Shown in pieces: positions 11,344 through 19,375 of a DNA stretch of 64,000 nt. The stretch comes from Streptomyces albofaciens JCM 4342. Lineage in GTDB: Bacteria; Actinomycetota; Actinomycetes; Streptomycetales; Streptomycetaceae. Under the pieces are notes generated by a model. It was not told the DNA's origin. It worked only from the letters and a program-made list of their open reading frames with translations, and made no database searches. The translations under genes and the position numbers were made by a program. Each line of letters begins with the position of its first letter. The stretch's first letter is position 1. The DNA is taken from positions 2,822,501 through 2,886,500 of the forward strand of contig NZ_PDCM01000001.1 in NCBI RefSeq assembly GCF_008634025.1, given 5' to 3'.

Positions 11344-12378
11344 ATGAGCGAGCGGGTGCTGCGCGAGCGGCCCGGACGGTGCGACCGGGCACTGCGCGAG
11401 GCGTACGACACGGCGCTGCTGGACCTGGACGGAGTCGTGTACGCCGGCGGCTTGCCGATCGAGCACGCCGTCGCGTCGCTCACCACGGCCCGCGACGCCG
11501 GGATGCATCTGGCGTATGTGACCAACAACGCGTCCCGGACGCCGGACGCGGTCGCCGATCAGCTCACCGGGTTCGGGCTGCCGACCGCGCCGACCGACGT
11601 GATCACCTCGGCGCAGGCGGTCGCCCGGCTGATCGCCGCACAGGTTCCGGAGGGCGCGCGGGTACTGGCGATCGGCGGCGAGGGGCTGCGGGTGGCGCTG
11701 CGCGAGCGCGGCCTGGAGCCGGTGGAGTCCGCGGACGACGGCCCAGCGGCCGTGGTGCAGGGATTCGACCCGAAGCTGAACTGGGAACGGCTGGCGGAGG
11801 CCGCCTACGCCGTCCAGCGCGGTGTGCCCTGGTTCGCCTCCAACACCGACCTGACCATCCCCAAGGAGCGCGGGATCGCGCCGGGGAACGGGGCGCTGGT
11901 GGAGGTCGTACGGACCGCCACCGGTGGCGGCAGGCCCCAGGTGGCGGGCAAGCCGGAGACGCCGATGCACCGGGAGACGGTGCTGCGCACCGGTGCGCGG
12001 CGGCCGCTGGTGGTGGGCGACCGGCTGGACACGGACATCGAGGGTGCCTACAACGGCGGCGTGGACTCGCTGCTGGTGCTGACCGGCGTGACGACCGCCG
12101 CCGAGCTGCTGGCCGCGCCGCCGCAGCACCGTCCGACGTACGTGGACGCGGACCTGCGCGGTGTCCTCGCCCCGCAGCCGGAGGTTTCCGGGGACGTGGA
12201 CGGCGGCTTCCGGTGCGGCGGCTGGACGGCGTCCGTACGTGACGGCGTACTGGAGCTGGACGGGGAGGGCGCCGCGCTGGACGGTCTGCGGGCGCTGTGC
12301 GCGGCCGCCTGGACTGCGGCGGGCGAGGGCAGCTGCGGCGCGGACGCGGGCAAGGCGCTGGCGCGGCTCGGGATGTAG
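11344..12378 (+). CDS. HAD-IIA family phosphatase (NagD/PGP-like)
   Basis: A 344-residue HAD superfamily hydrolase of subfamily IIA. Motif I is DLDGVVYAG near residue 25 (nucleophile Asp), motif II is VTNNAS, motif III is the Lys in AGKPE, and motif IV is VVGDRLDTDIEGA. Relatives dephosphorylate small phosphate esters such as 2-phosphoglycolate, 4-nitrophenyl phosphate or nucleotides; the substrate here is unknown. A C-terminal extension of about 70 residues follows the HAD core. ATG 11344 is chosen because AGGGAG lies 9 nt upstream; an in-frame GTG at 11323 lacks a good site. Confidence 0.85.
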   Translation: MSERVLRERPGRCDRALREAYDTALLDLDGVVYAGGLPIEHAVASLTTARDAGMHLAYVTNNASRTPDAVADQLTGFGLPTAPTDVITSAQAVARLIAAQVPEGARVLAIGGEGLRVALRERGLEPVESADDGPAAVVQGFDPKLNWERLAEAAYAVQRGVPWFASNTDLTIPKERGIAPGNGALVEVVRTATGGGRPQVAGKPETPMHRETVLRTGARRPLVVGDRLDTDIEGAYNGGVDSLLVLTGVTTAAELLAAPPQHRPTYVDADLRGVLAPQPEVSGDVDGGFRCGGWTASVRDGVLELDGEGAALDGLRALCAAAWTAAGEGSCGADAGKALARLGM

Positions 12379-12397
12379 GCAGAGCTTCCGAGAAGAC

Positions 12398-12435
12398 GGG
12401 AAGGGCCCCGCTCGGTGACGAGCGGGGCCCTTCCC
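12398..12435. terminator. Terminator between HAD phosphatase and siderophore-interacting protein gene
   Basis: A perfect 17-bp GC-rich stem (12398-12414 with 12419-12435) with a GTGA loop between two convergent genes. No T tract, as is common in Streptomyces. Confidence 0.85.
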
Positions 12436-12501
12436 CGGGTGCGGGTACGGACCGTCGTACACGCACGGTATGGGGGAGACCGGGGCCGGTCCCGGACCGG
12501 T

Positions 12502-13392
12502 TCAGTCCTCGTCGGTGGCGGCCGCCGTGCCCGCCACGTACTCCGCGAGCAGGTCCTCCTCGCTGGCGCCACGCCGCCAGTAGCCGGTGAACTTCACGGC
12601 CCGGCGGTCGAAGCCACGCTCCCGTACGAGGTGGCGGCGCAGCGCCTTCACGTTGCCCGCCTCGCCCGCGATCCAGGCGTACGGGGTGCCCTCGGGCAGT
12701 TCGGCGGCGCGGACCGCTTCGAGGAGGGCGTCCGATCCGTCCGCGGGCCGCTCGTCGGCCGCGAGCCAGGTGATGTCGGCGTCCGCGAACGTGGGCAGGG
12801 CCTGGCGGTCGGCCGCGTGGGCGACGGACAGGAAGACCTTGGCCTGGGTGCCGGGGGAGAGCCAGGCCAGGATCCCGGCCACCGCGGGCAGCGCCGTCTC
12901 GTCGCCGGTCAGCAGGATCCAGTCGGTGCCGGGCGGCGGGCGGAAGTCGACACCGCCGTTGTCCTCGACGGCCGGCCCGAGGACCGAGACGCGGTCGCCG
13001 GGCCGGGCGGCCGCCGCCCAGCGCGAGGCCGGGCCGCCGGCCGCGCCGCCCGGGGCGTCCGCGCCGTGCAGCGCGAAGTCCACGTCGATCTCGGCGGATT
13101 CGTGGCGCTGCTCGCGGATCGTGTACGAGCGCATCAGCGGCCGCTCGGCGGGGTCCTGGGCGCGCCAGGCCGGGTACCAGTTCTCGCTCTGGTCGGCGAA
13201 GACCGGCTCGGTCTGGTGGGCCTGCGGGAGGAACAGTTTGAACCGCTGGTCACGGCCGCCGGAGACCAGCTCGCCGAGCCGTTCGCCGCCGAAGGTGATC
13301 CGGACCATGGAGGGCCCGAGCCGGCGGGCGCGCACGACGTGCACGTCGAAGAAGCGGAACGGGGTGGTGGCGGGTGCGGCGGTCGTGGTCAT
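12502..13392 (-). CDS. Siderophore-interacting FAD-binding reductase
   Basis: A 296-residue member of the siderophore-interacting protein (ViuB/SIP) family, flavin enzymes that reduce ferric siderophores in the cytoplasm to release Fe(II). The FAD-binding segment is MRSYTIREQRHESAEIDVDFALHG near residue 90, and the NAD(P)H-binding-like segment WILLTGDETALPAVAGIL near residue 160. The C-terminal FTGYWRRGASEED is characteristic of the family. It lies immediately upstream-to-downstream with the siderophore receptor on the same strand, so it is probably the ferrioxamine reductase of this locus, comparable in role to DesF. Confidence 0.92.
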   Translation of the reverse strand: MTTTAAPATTPFRFFDVHVVRARRLGPSMVRITFGGERLGELVSGGRDQRFKLFLPQAHQTEPVFADQSENWYPAWRAQDPAERPLMRSYTIREQRHESAEIDVDFALHGADAPGGAAGGPASRWAAAARPGDRVSVLGPAVEDNGGVDFRPPPGTDWILLTGDETALPAVAGILAWLSPGTQAKVFLSVAHAADRQALPTFADADITWLAADERPADGSDALLEAVRAAELPEGTPYAWIAGEAGNVKALRRHLVRERGFDRRAVKFTGYWRRGASEEDLLAEYVAGTAAATDED

Positions 13393-13486
13393 GCGGAGGA
13401 ACCTCCCGGAACCGTGACTCGGTGACTGCGGTGGGGGCGGGGAGCTCGGCCGGGCCGGCCGGTGCGGCGGCCGGCCCGGCGTCGCG

Positions 13487-14509
13487 TCAGGCGACCTTCT
13501 TGGCGTTCTTGATGGCCTTGGTGAGCTCCTCGATCAGCGGGGCGGCGCCCGCGTAGGAGAAGCGCGGCTCGCTGGACCAGCCGGTGACCTGGCCGGCCTT
13601 GACGGCGGGCAGCTTGTTCCAGGCGGGCTTGGCGGCGAGGTCCTTGGGCTGGAGGGCGGAGGTGCGGTTGTCCAGCATCAGCACGTCGGCCGGGTACTTG
13701 TCGGCGTTCTCCCAGCTCAGGTTCTCGAAGTAGCCGCCCTTGTCCAGGTTGTCCGGCACGATGATGTCCACGCCCAGGGACTTGTAGTACATGATGTCCG
13801 AGTTGATGCCCGGGTTGGAGGCGTAGAAGAGGTCGGCGCTGCCGGAGCAGGCGAGCACCCGCACCGGGTTGGACTTGGCGGCCTCGCGCAGCTCGGCCGA
13901 GGCCTTCTCGAAGCGGGCCTTGGCGTCGGTGACCTTCTTGGCCTTCAGGTCGGCGCCGAGGGACTGCGCCAGTTCGGCGTACCGCTCGATGATCTTCACC
14001 AGCGGGACCCGGGCCGAGGTGATGGCCACCTGCTCGGCCAGCTTGGTGATCTTGTCCTTGCTCTGTTCCGGCACGAACCACAGGGCGCCCGGCTCGTACA
14101 TGTTGGTGATCAGCAGATCGGGATTGAGGGCCGCGTACTTCTCGACCGCGAACTGGTTGTACGCGTTGCCGATGATGGTGACCCGGTCCACGTCGATGTC
14201 CCCGGCCTGCGGGTCCGGCTTGCCGTCCTTGAGCTTGGTCGGGCCGAAGACGCCGACGACCTGCTTGTCGATGCCGAAGTCGTGCAGGGCGGCGGCGGTG
14301 CCGGTGAAGGCGACGATGCGCTGCGGCGTGTGGTCGAGGGAGACCTTCTTCTTGCGGTCGTCGGTGAAGGACCAGGCGCCGCCCTTGACGTCCCCCTTCG
14401 ACCCCGATTCCTTGCCGCCGCAGGCGGCCAGCAGGGCGCCGATGCCGACGGCGCCACCGGCGGCGAGGACGCCGCGGCGGGTGAGGGATACGCTTCGGGA
14501 GGTGCTCAT
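13487..14509 (-). CDS. Iron-siderophore ABC transporter substrate-binding lipoprotein
   Basis: A 340-residue FecB/FepB-type periplasmic-binding protein. The N-terminus is a Tat-like lipoprotein signal: a TRRG twin-arginine pair, a hydrophobic stretch and the lipobox LAAC with Cys near residue 34. The mature part has the two-lobed family layout, with PQRIVAFTGTAAALHDFGI near residue 80 and the linking helix after it. I use ATG 14509, which places the signal at the very N-terminus, instead of the longer frame from 14584. It is divergent from the FecCD permeases, with an iron box between. It is the best candidate here for the ferrioxamine receptor (DesE role); specificity cannot be read from sequence. 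Confidence 0.92.
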   Translation of the reverse strand: MSTSRSVSLTRRGVLAAGGAVGIGALLAACGGKESGSKGDVKGGAWSFTDDRKKKVSLDHTPQRIVAFTGTAAALHDFGIDKQVVGVFGPTKLKDGKPDPQAGDIDVDRVTIIGNAYNQFAVEKYAALNPDLLITNMYEPGALWFVPEQSKDKITKLAEQVAITSARVPLVKIIERYAELAQSLGADLKAKKVTDAKARFEKASAELREAAKSNPVRVLACSGSADLFYASNPGINSDIMYYKSLGVDIIVPDNLDKGGYFENLSWENADKYPADVLMLDNRTSALQPKDLAAKPAWNKLPAVKAGQVTGWSSEPRFSYAGAAPLIEELTKAIKNAKKVA

Positions 14510-14670
14510 GGCTGCTGTGCTTCTCTCTGGGCTGGGCCTCGGCACGGCCGGCAAGGCTTGACGGGACTTCAGCCGGTCGTTCACGGTCTTCAGTACGGTT
14601 TCGGCCGGACATCAGGACGTACCGCAAAGGACCGGTAAAAGGCCCGGCGGAACGACTTGATGTCTGATCG

Positions 14671-14689
14671 TGAGGGTAGGCTAACCTAA
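14671..14689. promoter_or_regulatory. Iron box between divergent receptor and permease genes
   Basis: The site at 14671-14689 (TGAGGGTAGGCTAACCTAA) matches about 15 of 19 positions of the DmdR/IdeR consensus in the reverse orientation. It contains TAGGCT at 14677-14682, usable as a -10 for the rightward operon. The first codon of that operon starts only 5 nt after the box, implying a nearly leaderless mRNA. The leftward receptor gene starts 160 nt away and may share the operator. Confidence 0.85.
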
Positions 14690-14694
14690 CTCCC

Positions 14695-15738
14695 GTGTTG
14701 GTTGACAGTCCCCCCGAAGCAGCAAACGCCCCCGTGGCACCGCAACGGCGGCAGCTCACTCGCTCGGCGGGGCTCGTCGCCGCCGTCGGCGCGCTCGCCG
14801 TCGTCACCGTCCTCGGCATCGCCGTCGGCGCGAAACAGGTACCCCTCGACCAGGTCTGGCACGCCCTCTTCCACTACACGGGCGACGACGCCGACGTGGT
14901 CGTACGGGACGTCCGCCTGCCGCGCACCCTCCTCGGCCTGCTGGCCGGCGCGGCCCTCGGCCTGGCCGGCACCGTGATGCAGGCGCTCACCCGCAACCCG
15001 CTCGCCGACCCCGGCGTCCTCGGGATCAACGCGGGCGCCTCCGCGGCCGTCGTCTCCGCCATCAGCTTCCTGGGCGTCACCTCACTGGCCGGATACGTCT
15101 GGTTCGCCTTCCTCGGCGCCGCGGTCGTCTCGGTCGCCGTGTACGTGCTCGGCGGCACCCGCAGCGCCACACCCGTACGGCTCGCGCTCGCCGGAACCGC
15201 CCTGACCGCCGCGCTCATCGGCTACATCAACGCCGTCAACATCATGGACACCGCGGCGCTGGACAAGATGCGCTTCTGGACGGTCGGCTCGCTGGCCTCC
15301 GCCACCATGACCACGGTGGGGGAGGTCGCGCCGTTCCTCGCGGCCGGCGCGGTCGTCGCGCTCGCCGTCGGACGGCCCCTGAACGCCATCGCGCTCGGCG
15401 ACGACCAGGCCCGGGCGCTGGGCGCGCGGCTGACCCGCACCCGGGTGCTGGCCATGGTCGCCGTCACGCTGCTGTGCGGCGGCGCGACCGCCGCCTGCGG
15501 CCCGATCGTCTACGTCGGCCTGATGGTCCCGCACATCGTCCGCGCCGTCACCGGCCCCGACCTGCGCTGGATCCTGCCGTACTCCGCGGTGCTCTCGCCG
15601 GTCCTGCTGCTCGGCGCGGACGTCCTGGGGCGCGTCGTGGCACGGCCCGGGGAGATCCAGGTCGGCATCGTGACGGCCGTCATCGGCGGCCCGGTCTTCA
15701 TCTATCTCGTACGGCGCCGGAGGATGGCCCAGCTGTGA
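14695..15738 (+). CDS. Iron-siderophore ABC transporter permease (FecCD family)
   Basis: A 347-residue integral membrane permease with about ten hydrophobic segments. Family signatures include RLPRTLLGLLAGAALGLAGTVMQALTRNPLADPGVLGINAGA (residues about 80-120), and the ATPase-contact region ALGDDQARALGARL near residue 238, then GPIVYVGLMVPHIVR. GTG 14695 is the only plausible start; no Shine-Dalgarno sequence precedes it because the iron box ends 5 nt upstream. Its stop overlaps the next permease start. Confidence 0.94.
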   Translation: MLVDSPPEAANAPVAPQRRQLTRSAGLVAAVGALAVVTVLGIAVGAKQVPLDQVWHALFHYTGDDADVVVRDVRLPRTLLGLLAGAALGLAGTVMQALTRNPLADPGVLGINAGASAAVVSAISFLGVTSLAGYVWFAFLGAAVVSVAVYVLGGTRSATPVRLALAGTALTAALIGYINAVNIMDTAALDKMRFWTVGSLASATMTTVGEVAPFLAAGAVVALAVGRPLNAIALGDDQARALGARLTRTRVLAMVAVTLLCGGATAACGPIVYVGLMVPHIVRAVTGPDLRWILPYSAVLSPVLLLGADVLGRVVARPGEIQVGIVTAVIGGPVFIYLVRRRRMAQL

Positions 15739-16832
15739 GTTCCACCGTCAAGACCGACACCGGCACGGCACCCGGCGCGGCGGCCGCGCGGACCGGCGGG
15801 CCCGTACGGGCGGTGCGCACCGCCGGCGGCCTGTCCGTACGCCTGGACGTGCGCACCCTCGTCGTCGCCGTGCTGCTGGCCGTGGTGGCGCTGGCCGCGA
15901 GCGTGCTGCTGATCGGCACCGGCGACTTCCCGATGAGCCCCGGCGACGTCCTCGCCACCCTCACCGGCTCCGGCACCACCGCCCAGGAGTTCATCGTCAA
16001 CGACCTGCGGCTGCCGCGGGTCCTGGTCGGGCTGCTGGTCGGCGCCGCCTTCGGGGTGTCCGGCGCGGTCTTCCAGGCGGTCTCCCGCAACCCGCTGGGC
16101 AGCCCCGACGTCCTGGGCTTCTCCCAGGGCTCGACGGTCGGCGCGCTGCTGGTCATCGTCTTCTTCCAGGGCGGCACCTTCGCCATCGCGGCCGGCTCGG
16201 TCGTCGGCGGTGTCGTCACCGGACTGGCGATCTTCCTGCTGGCCTGGAAGGGCGGCATCCACGGCTACCGCTTCGTGCTCGTCGGCATCGGCGCCGCCGC
16301 GATGCTCTACGCGATCGTCCTCTACCTGATGACCAAGGCGAACATCGTCGAGGCGTCCCAGGCCACCACGTGGATGGTCGGCACCCTCAGCGGCCGGGAC
16401 TGGGGCCAGGTGTGGCCACTGGCCCTGGTGTGCGCCCTGCTGATCCCCCTGGCCCTGCTGTACGGACGGCCGCTGCGCATGCTGGAGATGGGCGACGACG
16501 CCGCGTACGCGCTGGGCGTGCGGGTCCACCGGGTGCGCGTGGTGCTGCTGGCGGCGGCCGTGGTGCTGGTCGCCGCGGCCACCGCGGCGGCCGGGCCGAT
16601 CGCCTTCCTCGCGCTGACCGCGCCGCAGCTCGCACGCCGCCTGACCCGCTCGCCCGGCCCCAACCTGCTGCCCGCCGCCCTCATGGGCGCCGCCCTCCTG
16701 GTCGGCGCCGACTGGATCTCGCAGCAGGTCTTCGGCGCCGACCAGCTGCCGGTCGGCGTGCTGACCGGCGTACTCGGCGGCTGCTACCTGCTGTGGCTGC
16801 TGGCCTCCGAGCGCAAGGCGGGCCGGATATGA
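15735..16832 (+). CDS. Iron-siderophore ABC transporter permease (FecCD family), second subunit
   Basis: A 365-residue permease paralogous to its upstream neighbour and expected to form the heterodimeric channel with it. Features include LRLPRVLVGLLVGAAFGVSGAVFQAVSRNPLGSPDVLGFSQGS and the coupling segment MGDDAAYALGVRVHRVR. GTG 15735 lies in a GTGA overlap with the previous stop. The open frame extends further upstream inside the first permease gene, but that part is out-of-frame shadow. Confidence 0.93.
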   Translation: MSSTVKTDTGTAPGAAAARTGGPVRAVRTAGGLSVRLDVRTLVVAVLLAVVALAASVLLIGTGDFPMSPGDVLATLTGSGTTAQEFIVNDLRLPRVLVGLLVGAAFGVSGAVFQAVSRNPLGSPDVLGFSQGSTVGALLVIVFFQGGTFAIAAGSVVGGVVTGLAIFLLAWKGGIHGYRFVLVGIGAAAMLYAIVLYLMTKANIVEASQATTWMVGTLSGRDWGQVWPLALVCALLIPLALLYGRPLRMLEMGDDAAYALGVRVHRVRVVLLAAAVVLVAAATAAAGPIAFLALTAPQLARRLTRSPGPNLLPAALMGAALLVGADWISQQVFGADQLPVGVLTGVLGGCYLLWLLASERKAGRI

Positions 16833-16933
16833 GCGCGCCGGACACGGACCGAACCGCCACCGGCCACCGCACGACCCCGAGCGCGCCGCACCGGGCCCCC
16901 ACGGCGCAGACCCGACAAGGAGCAACGCAGTGA
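16829..16933 (+). CDS. Possible 34-residue ORF coupled at both ends
   Basis: An ORF starting ATG 16829 in an ATGA overlap with the permease stop and ending at 16933, overlapping the GTG start of the ATPase gene. The product (MSAPDTDRTATGHRTT...) is Thr/Ala-rich with no recognisable domain. Its last codons contain the AAGGAG ribosome-binding site of the ATPase gene. It may simply keep ribosomes moving across a 97-nt spacer rather than make a functional peptide. Confidence 0.3.
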   Translation: MSAPDTDRTATGHRTTPSAPHRAPTAQTRQGATQ

Positions 16934-17751
16934 GCCGTCTCACGGCCGAGAACGTGACCCTCGCCTACGACCAGCGGGTCATCGCCGAGGACCTCTCGGT
17001 GGCCATACCGGACCAGTCCTTCACGGTGATCGTCGGACCGAACGCCTGCGGCAAGTCCACGCTGCTGCGCGCGCTGTCGCGGATGCTCAAGCCCGCCGCC
17101 GGCTCGGTGCTGCTGGACGGCGCGGCCATCTCCTCGCTCCCCGCCAAGAAGGTCGCCCGTACGCTCGGGCTGCTGCCGCAGTCCTCCATCGCGCCCGACG
17201 GGATCACCGTCGCCGACCTGGTGGCCCGCGGCCGCTACCCGCACCAGGGACTGCTGCGCCAGTGGTCGGGGGAGGACGAGCGGATCGTCCGGGAGTCGAT
17301 GGACGCGACCGGCGTCGGCGAGCTGGCCGAGCGCTACGTGGACGAACTCTCCGGCGGCCAGCGGCAGCGCGTGTGGATCGCCATGGCGCTCGCCCAGCAG
17401 ACGCCACTGCTGCTCCTGGACGAGCCGACCACGTACCTGGACATCCAGCACCAGATCGAGGTGCTGGACCTGTGCGCCGAACTGCACGAGGAGCAGGGCC
17501 GTACGCTCGTCGCCGTCCTGCACGACCTCAACCACGCCGCGCGCTACGCCACCCACCTGATCGCGATGCGCGGCGGCGAGATCGTCGCCGAGGGGACGCC
17601 GCAGGAGGTCGTCACCGCCGACCTCGTCGAGCGGGTCTTCGGCCTGAAGTGCCAGGTCATCGACGACCCGGAGACGGGCACCCCGCTGGTGGTCCCGGCG
17701 GCGCGCACGGCGCGTGCGAAGGCGGCGGCCGAGGTGGCCGCGGCGTCCTGA
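16930..17751 (+). CDS. Iron-siderophore ABC transporter ATP-binding protein
   Basis: A 273-residue FecE-type ATPase that energises ferric-siderophore uptake. Walker A is GPNACGKST near residue 37 (Cys in place of the more usual Gly), the Q-loop LLPQSS, the ABC signature LSGGQRQRVWIAMALAQQ, Walker B LLLLDEPTTYLD, and the switch His in AVLHDLNHA. GTG 16930 has AAGGAG about 8 nt upstream. It closes the four-gene importer. Confidence 0.94.
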   Translation: MSRLTAENVTLAYDQRVIAEDLSVAIPDQSFTVIVGPNACGKSTLLRALSRMLKPAAGSVLLDGAAISSLPAKKVARTLGLLPQSSIAPDGITVADLVARGRYPHQGLLRQWSGEDERIVRESMDATGVGELAERYVDELSGGQRQRVWIAMALAQQTPLLLLDEPTTYLDIQHQIEVLDLCAELHEEQGRTLVAVLHDLNHAARYATHLIAMRGGEIVAEGTPQEVVTADLVERVFGLKCQVIDDPETGTPLVVPAARTARAKAAAEVAAAS

Positions 17752-17757
17752 GGCCTG

Positions 17758-17793
17758 CGGCGGGCCCGGCCGCCGTGCGGGCCGGGCCCGCCG
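17758..17793. terminator. Terminator between the importer operon and the SCP2-like gene
   Basis: A GC-rich hairpin of about 16 bp with one bulged base and a 3-nt loop, directly next to the stop codon of the convergent gene. No T tract. Confidence 0.7.
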
Positions 17794-18141
17794 TCACAGC
17801 AGCGTCCGCAGGCGCAGCAGGTCGCGGAAGCCCGCCTCCAGCTTGACCCGGCCGCTGCCCCACGCCTTGGCGAAGTGCAGTTCGCCGTCGACCAGGGCCA
17901 CCAGGTCGTCGCCGCGCATCGACAGGCGGATCTGGGCCCGGTCGGGCGGCGGGCCGGGGACGCTGGTGACGTCCTCCAGGGCGCCGTTCGCCAGCCGCCC
18001 GACGAAGGTCACGTCCAGGTCGGTGATCCAGCAGCTCAGCGACCGGTCGAGGGCGGCGGCACCGCGCACGGCGCCGTTGGCGGTGGAAAGGTTCTGTGCG
18101 AGCCGGCCGAGGGCGGCGCGGCACTCTTCGAGGGTTGCCAT
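17794..18141 (-). CDS. SCP2 sterol-binding-like small protein
   Basis: A 115-residue protein resembling the SCP2 sterol-carrier fold: DLDVTFVGRLANGALEDVT, a central IRLSMRGDDLVALVDGELHFAKAWGSGRVKLEAG segment, and a short C-terminal helix. Members bind hydrophobic ligands; the ligand here is unknown. Start ATG 18141 lacks a clear Shine-Dalgarno sequence but the frame upstream shows no family similarity. It is divergent from the next small gene. Confidence 0.8.
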   Translation of the reverse strand: MATLEECRAALGRLAQNLSTANGAVRGAAALDRSLSCWITDLDVTFVGRLANGALEDVTSVPGPPPDRAQIRLSMRGDDLVALVDGELHFAKAWGSGRVKLEAGFRDLLRLRTLL

Positions 18142-18216
18142 CGCGATCGACGATACGCCGCCGCGGGCGGGCGTCCGATGGCCCGGAGGGTGGCCGGTTC
18201 GAGGTAGCGTCAAGGC

Positions 18217-18552
18217 ATGCAAGAGCCGAGAGAGCCGGTGGCGGACGGGGTGCCGGACGGTACGGACCTGGACGGTACGCACTCGGGTGGTCCGGACGCG
18301 GACGGGCCCGCCGGGCCGCGGCCGCTCGGTGTCGTGGTCACGCCCACCGGGAACCCCGACGTCGACGCCCAGCTGGAGCGCCTGGCCGACGCCGACCACC
18401 TCGCCGCGAGCGGGCACCTGGAGGTGTACGAGGATGTGCACCGGGGACTGCGCGACGCGCTGGCCGCTCTCGACCAGCGCCCCGGTCCCGCCGGCCCGTC
18501 CGGCGCGCCCCGGTCCCCGCAGCCGTCCGCAACGTACGACAACAGGAGCTGA
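18217..18552 (+). CDS. Small conserved hypothetical protein upstream of tlyA
   Basis: A 111-residue protein of unknown function. The N-terminal 40 residues are low complexity. The conserved core PTGNPDVDAQLERLADADHLAASGHLEVYEDVHRGLRDALAALDQ looks like two amphipathic helices. It ends 8 nt before the tlyA start, so it is probably in the same operon. I recall a similar small gene before tlyA in streptomycetes. Confidence 0.75.
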   Translation: MQEPREPVADGVPDGTDLDGTHSGGPDADGPAGPRPLGVVVTPTGNPDVDAQLERLADADHLAASGHLEVYEDVHRGLRDALAALDQRPGPAGPSGAPRSPQPSATYDNRS

Positions 18553-18559
18553 ACCACAG

Positions 18560-19375
18560 GTGGCAGGTGTGGCACGACGCCGACTCGACGCGGAGCTGGT
18601 GCGCCGCAAGCTGGCCCGGTCCCGCGAGCACGCGAGCCAGCTGATCGCCGCGGGGCGGGTGACCGTCGCCGGGGCGACGGCGACCAAGTCCGCCACCCAG
18701 GTGGAGACCAGCGCGGCCCTGGTCGTGCGCGCCGACGACAGCGACCCCGACTACGTCTCGCGCGGCGGCCACAAGCTGGCCGGGGCGCTCGCCGCGTTCA
18801 CCCCGCTCGGCCTGAAGGTGACCGGGCGCCGCGCGCTGGACGCGGGCGCCTCCACCGGCGGCTTCACGGACGTACTGCTGCGTGCCGGGGCCGGGCACGT
18901 CGTCGCCGTGGACGTCGGGTACGGACAGCTCGCCTGGTCGCTGCAGAGCGACGACCGGGTCACCGTCAAGGACCGTACGAACGTCCGCGAACTGACGCTG
19001 GAGCAGATCGACGGCGTGCCCGTCGACCTCGTCGTCGGCGACCTGTCCTTCATCCCGCTCGGCCTGGTGCTGCCCGCGCTCGTGCGCTGCGCGGCGCCCG
19101 ACGCCGACCTGGTGCTGATGGTCAAGCCGCAGTTCGAGGTCGGCAAGGAGCGCCTGGGCAGCGGCGGCGTGGTGCGCAGCGCCGAACTGCGGGCCGAGGC
19201 GGTGCGCGGCGTCGCGGAGCGGGCCGCCGAGCTGGGCCTGGGCGTGGCCGGTGTGACCGCGAGCCCGTTGCCCGGCCCCTCCGGCAATGTCGAGTACTTT
19301 CTGTGGCTGCGTGCCGGGGCGGCTGCACTGGACCCGGCGGATGTCGACCGAGCAGTGGCGGAGGGGCCCCGTTGA
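18560..19375 (+). CDS. tlyA: TlyA family rRNA 2'-O-methyltransferase
   Basis: A 271-residue protein with an N-terminal S4 RNA-binding domain (RRRLDAELVRRKLARSREHASQLIAAGRVTV) and a C-terminal FtsJ-like Rossmann methyltransferase domain (ALDAGASTGGFTDVLLRAGA as the SAM site near residue 92). The mycobacterial homologue 2'-O-methylates C1409 of 16S and C1920 of 23S rRNA and governs capreomycin susceptibility. GTG 18560 follows AGGAG by 11 nt; an in-frame GTG at 18569 is an alternative. The stop overlaps the nadK start. Confidence 0.92.
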   Translation: MAGVARRRLDAELVRRKLARSREHASQLIAAGRVTVAGATATKSATQVETSAALVVRADDSDPDYVSRGGHKLAGALAAFTPLGLKVTGRRALDAGASTGGFTDVLLRAGAGHVVAVDVGYGQLAWSLQSDDRVTVKDRTNVRELTLEQIDGVPVDLVVGDLSFIPLGLVLPALVRCAAPDADLVLMVKPQFEVGKERLGSGGVVRSAELRAEAVRGVAERAAELGLGVAGVTASPLPGPSGNVEYFLWLRAGAAALDPADVDRAVAEGPR

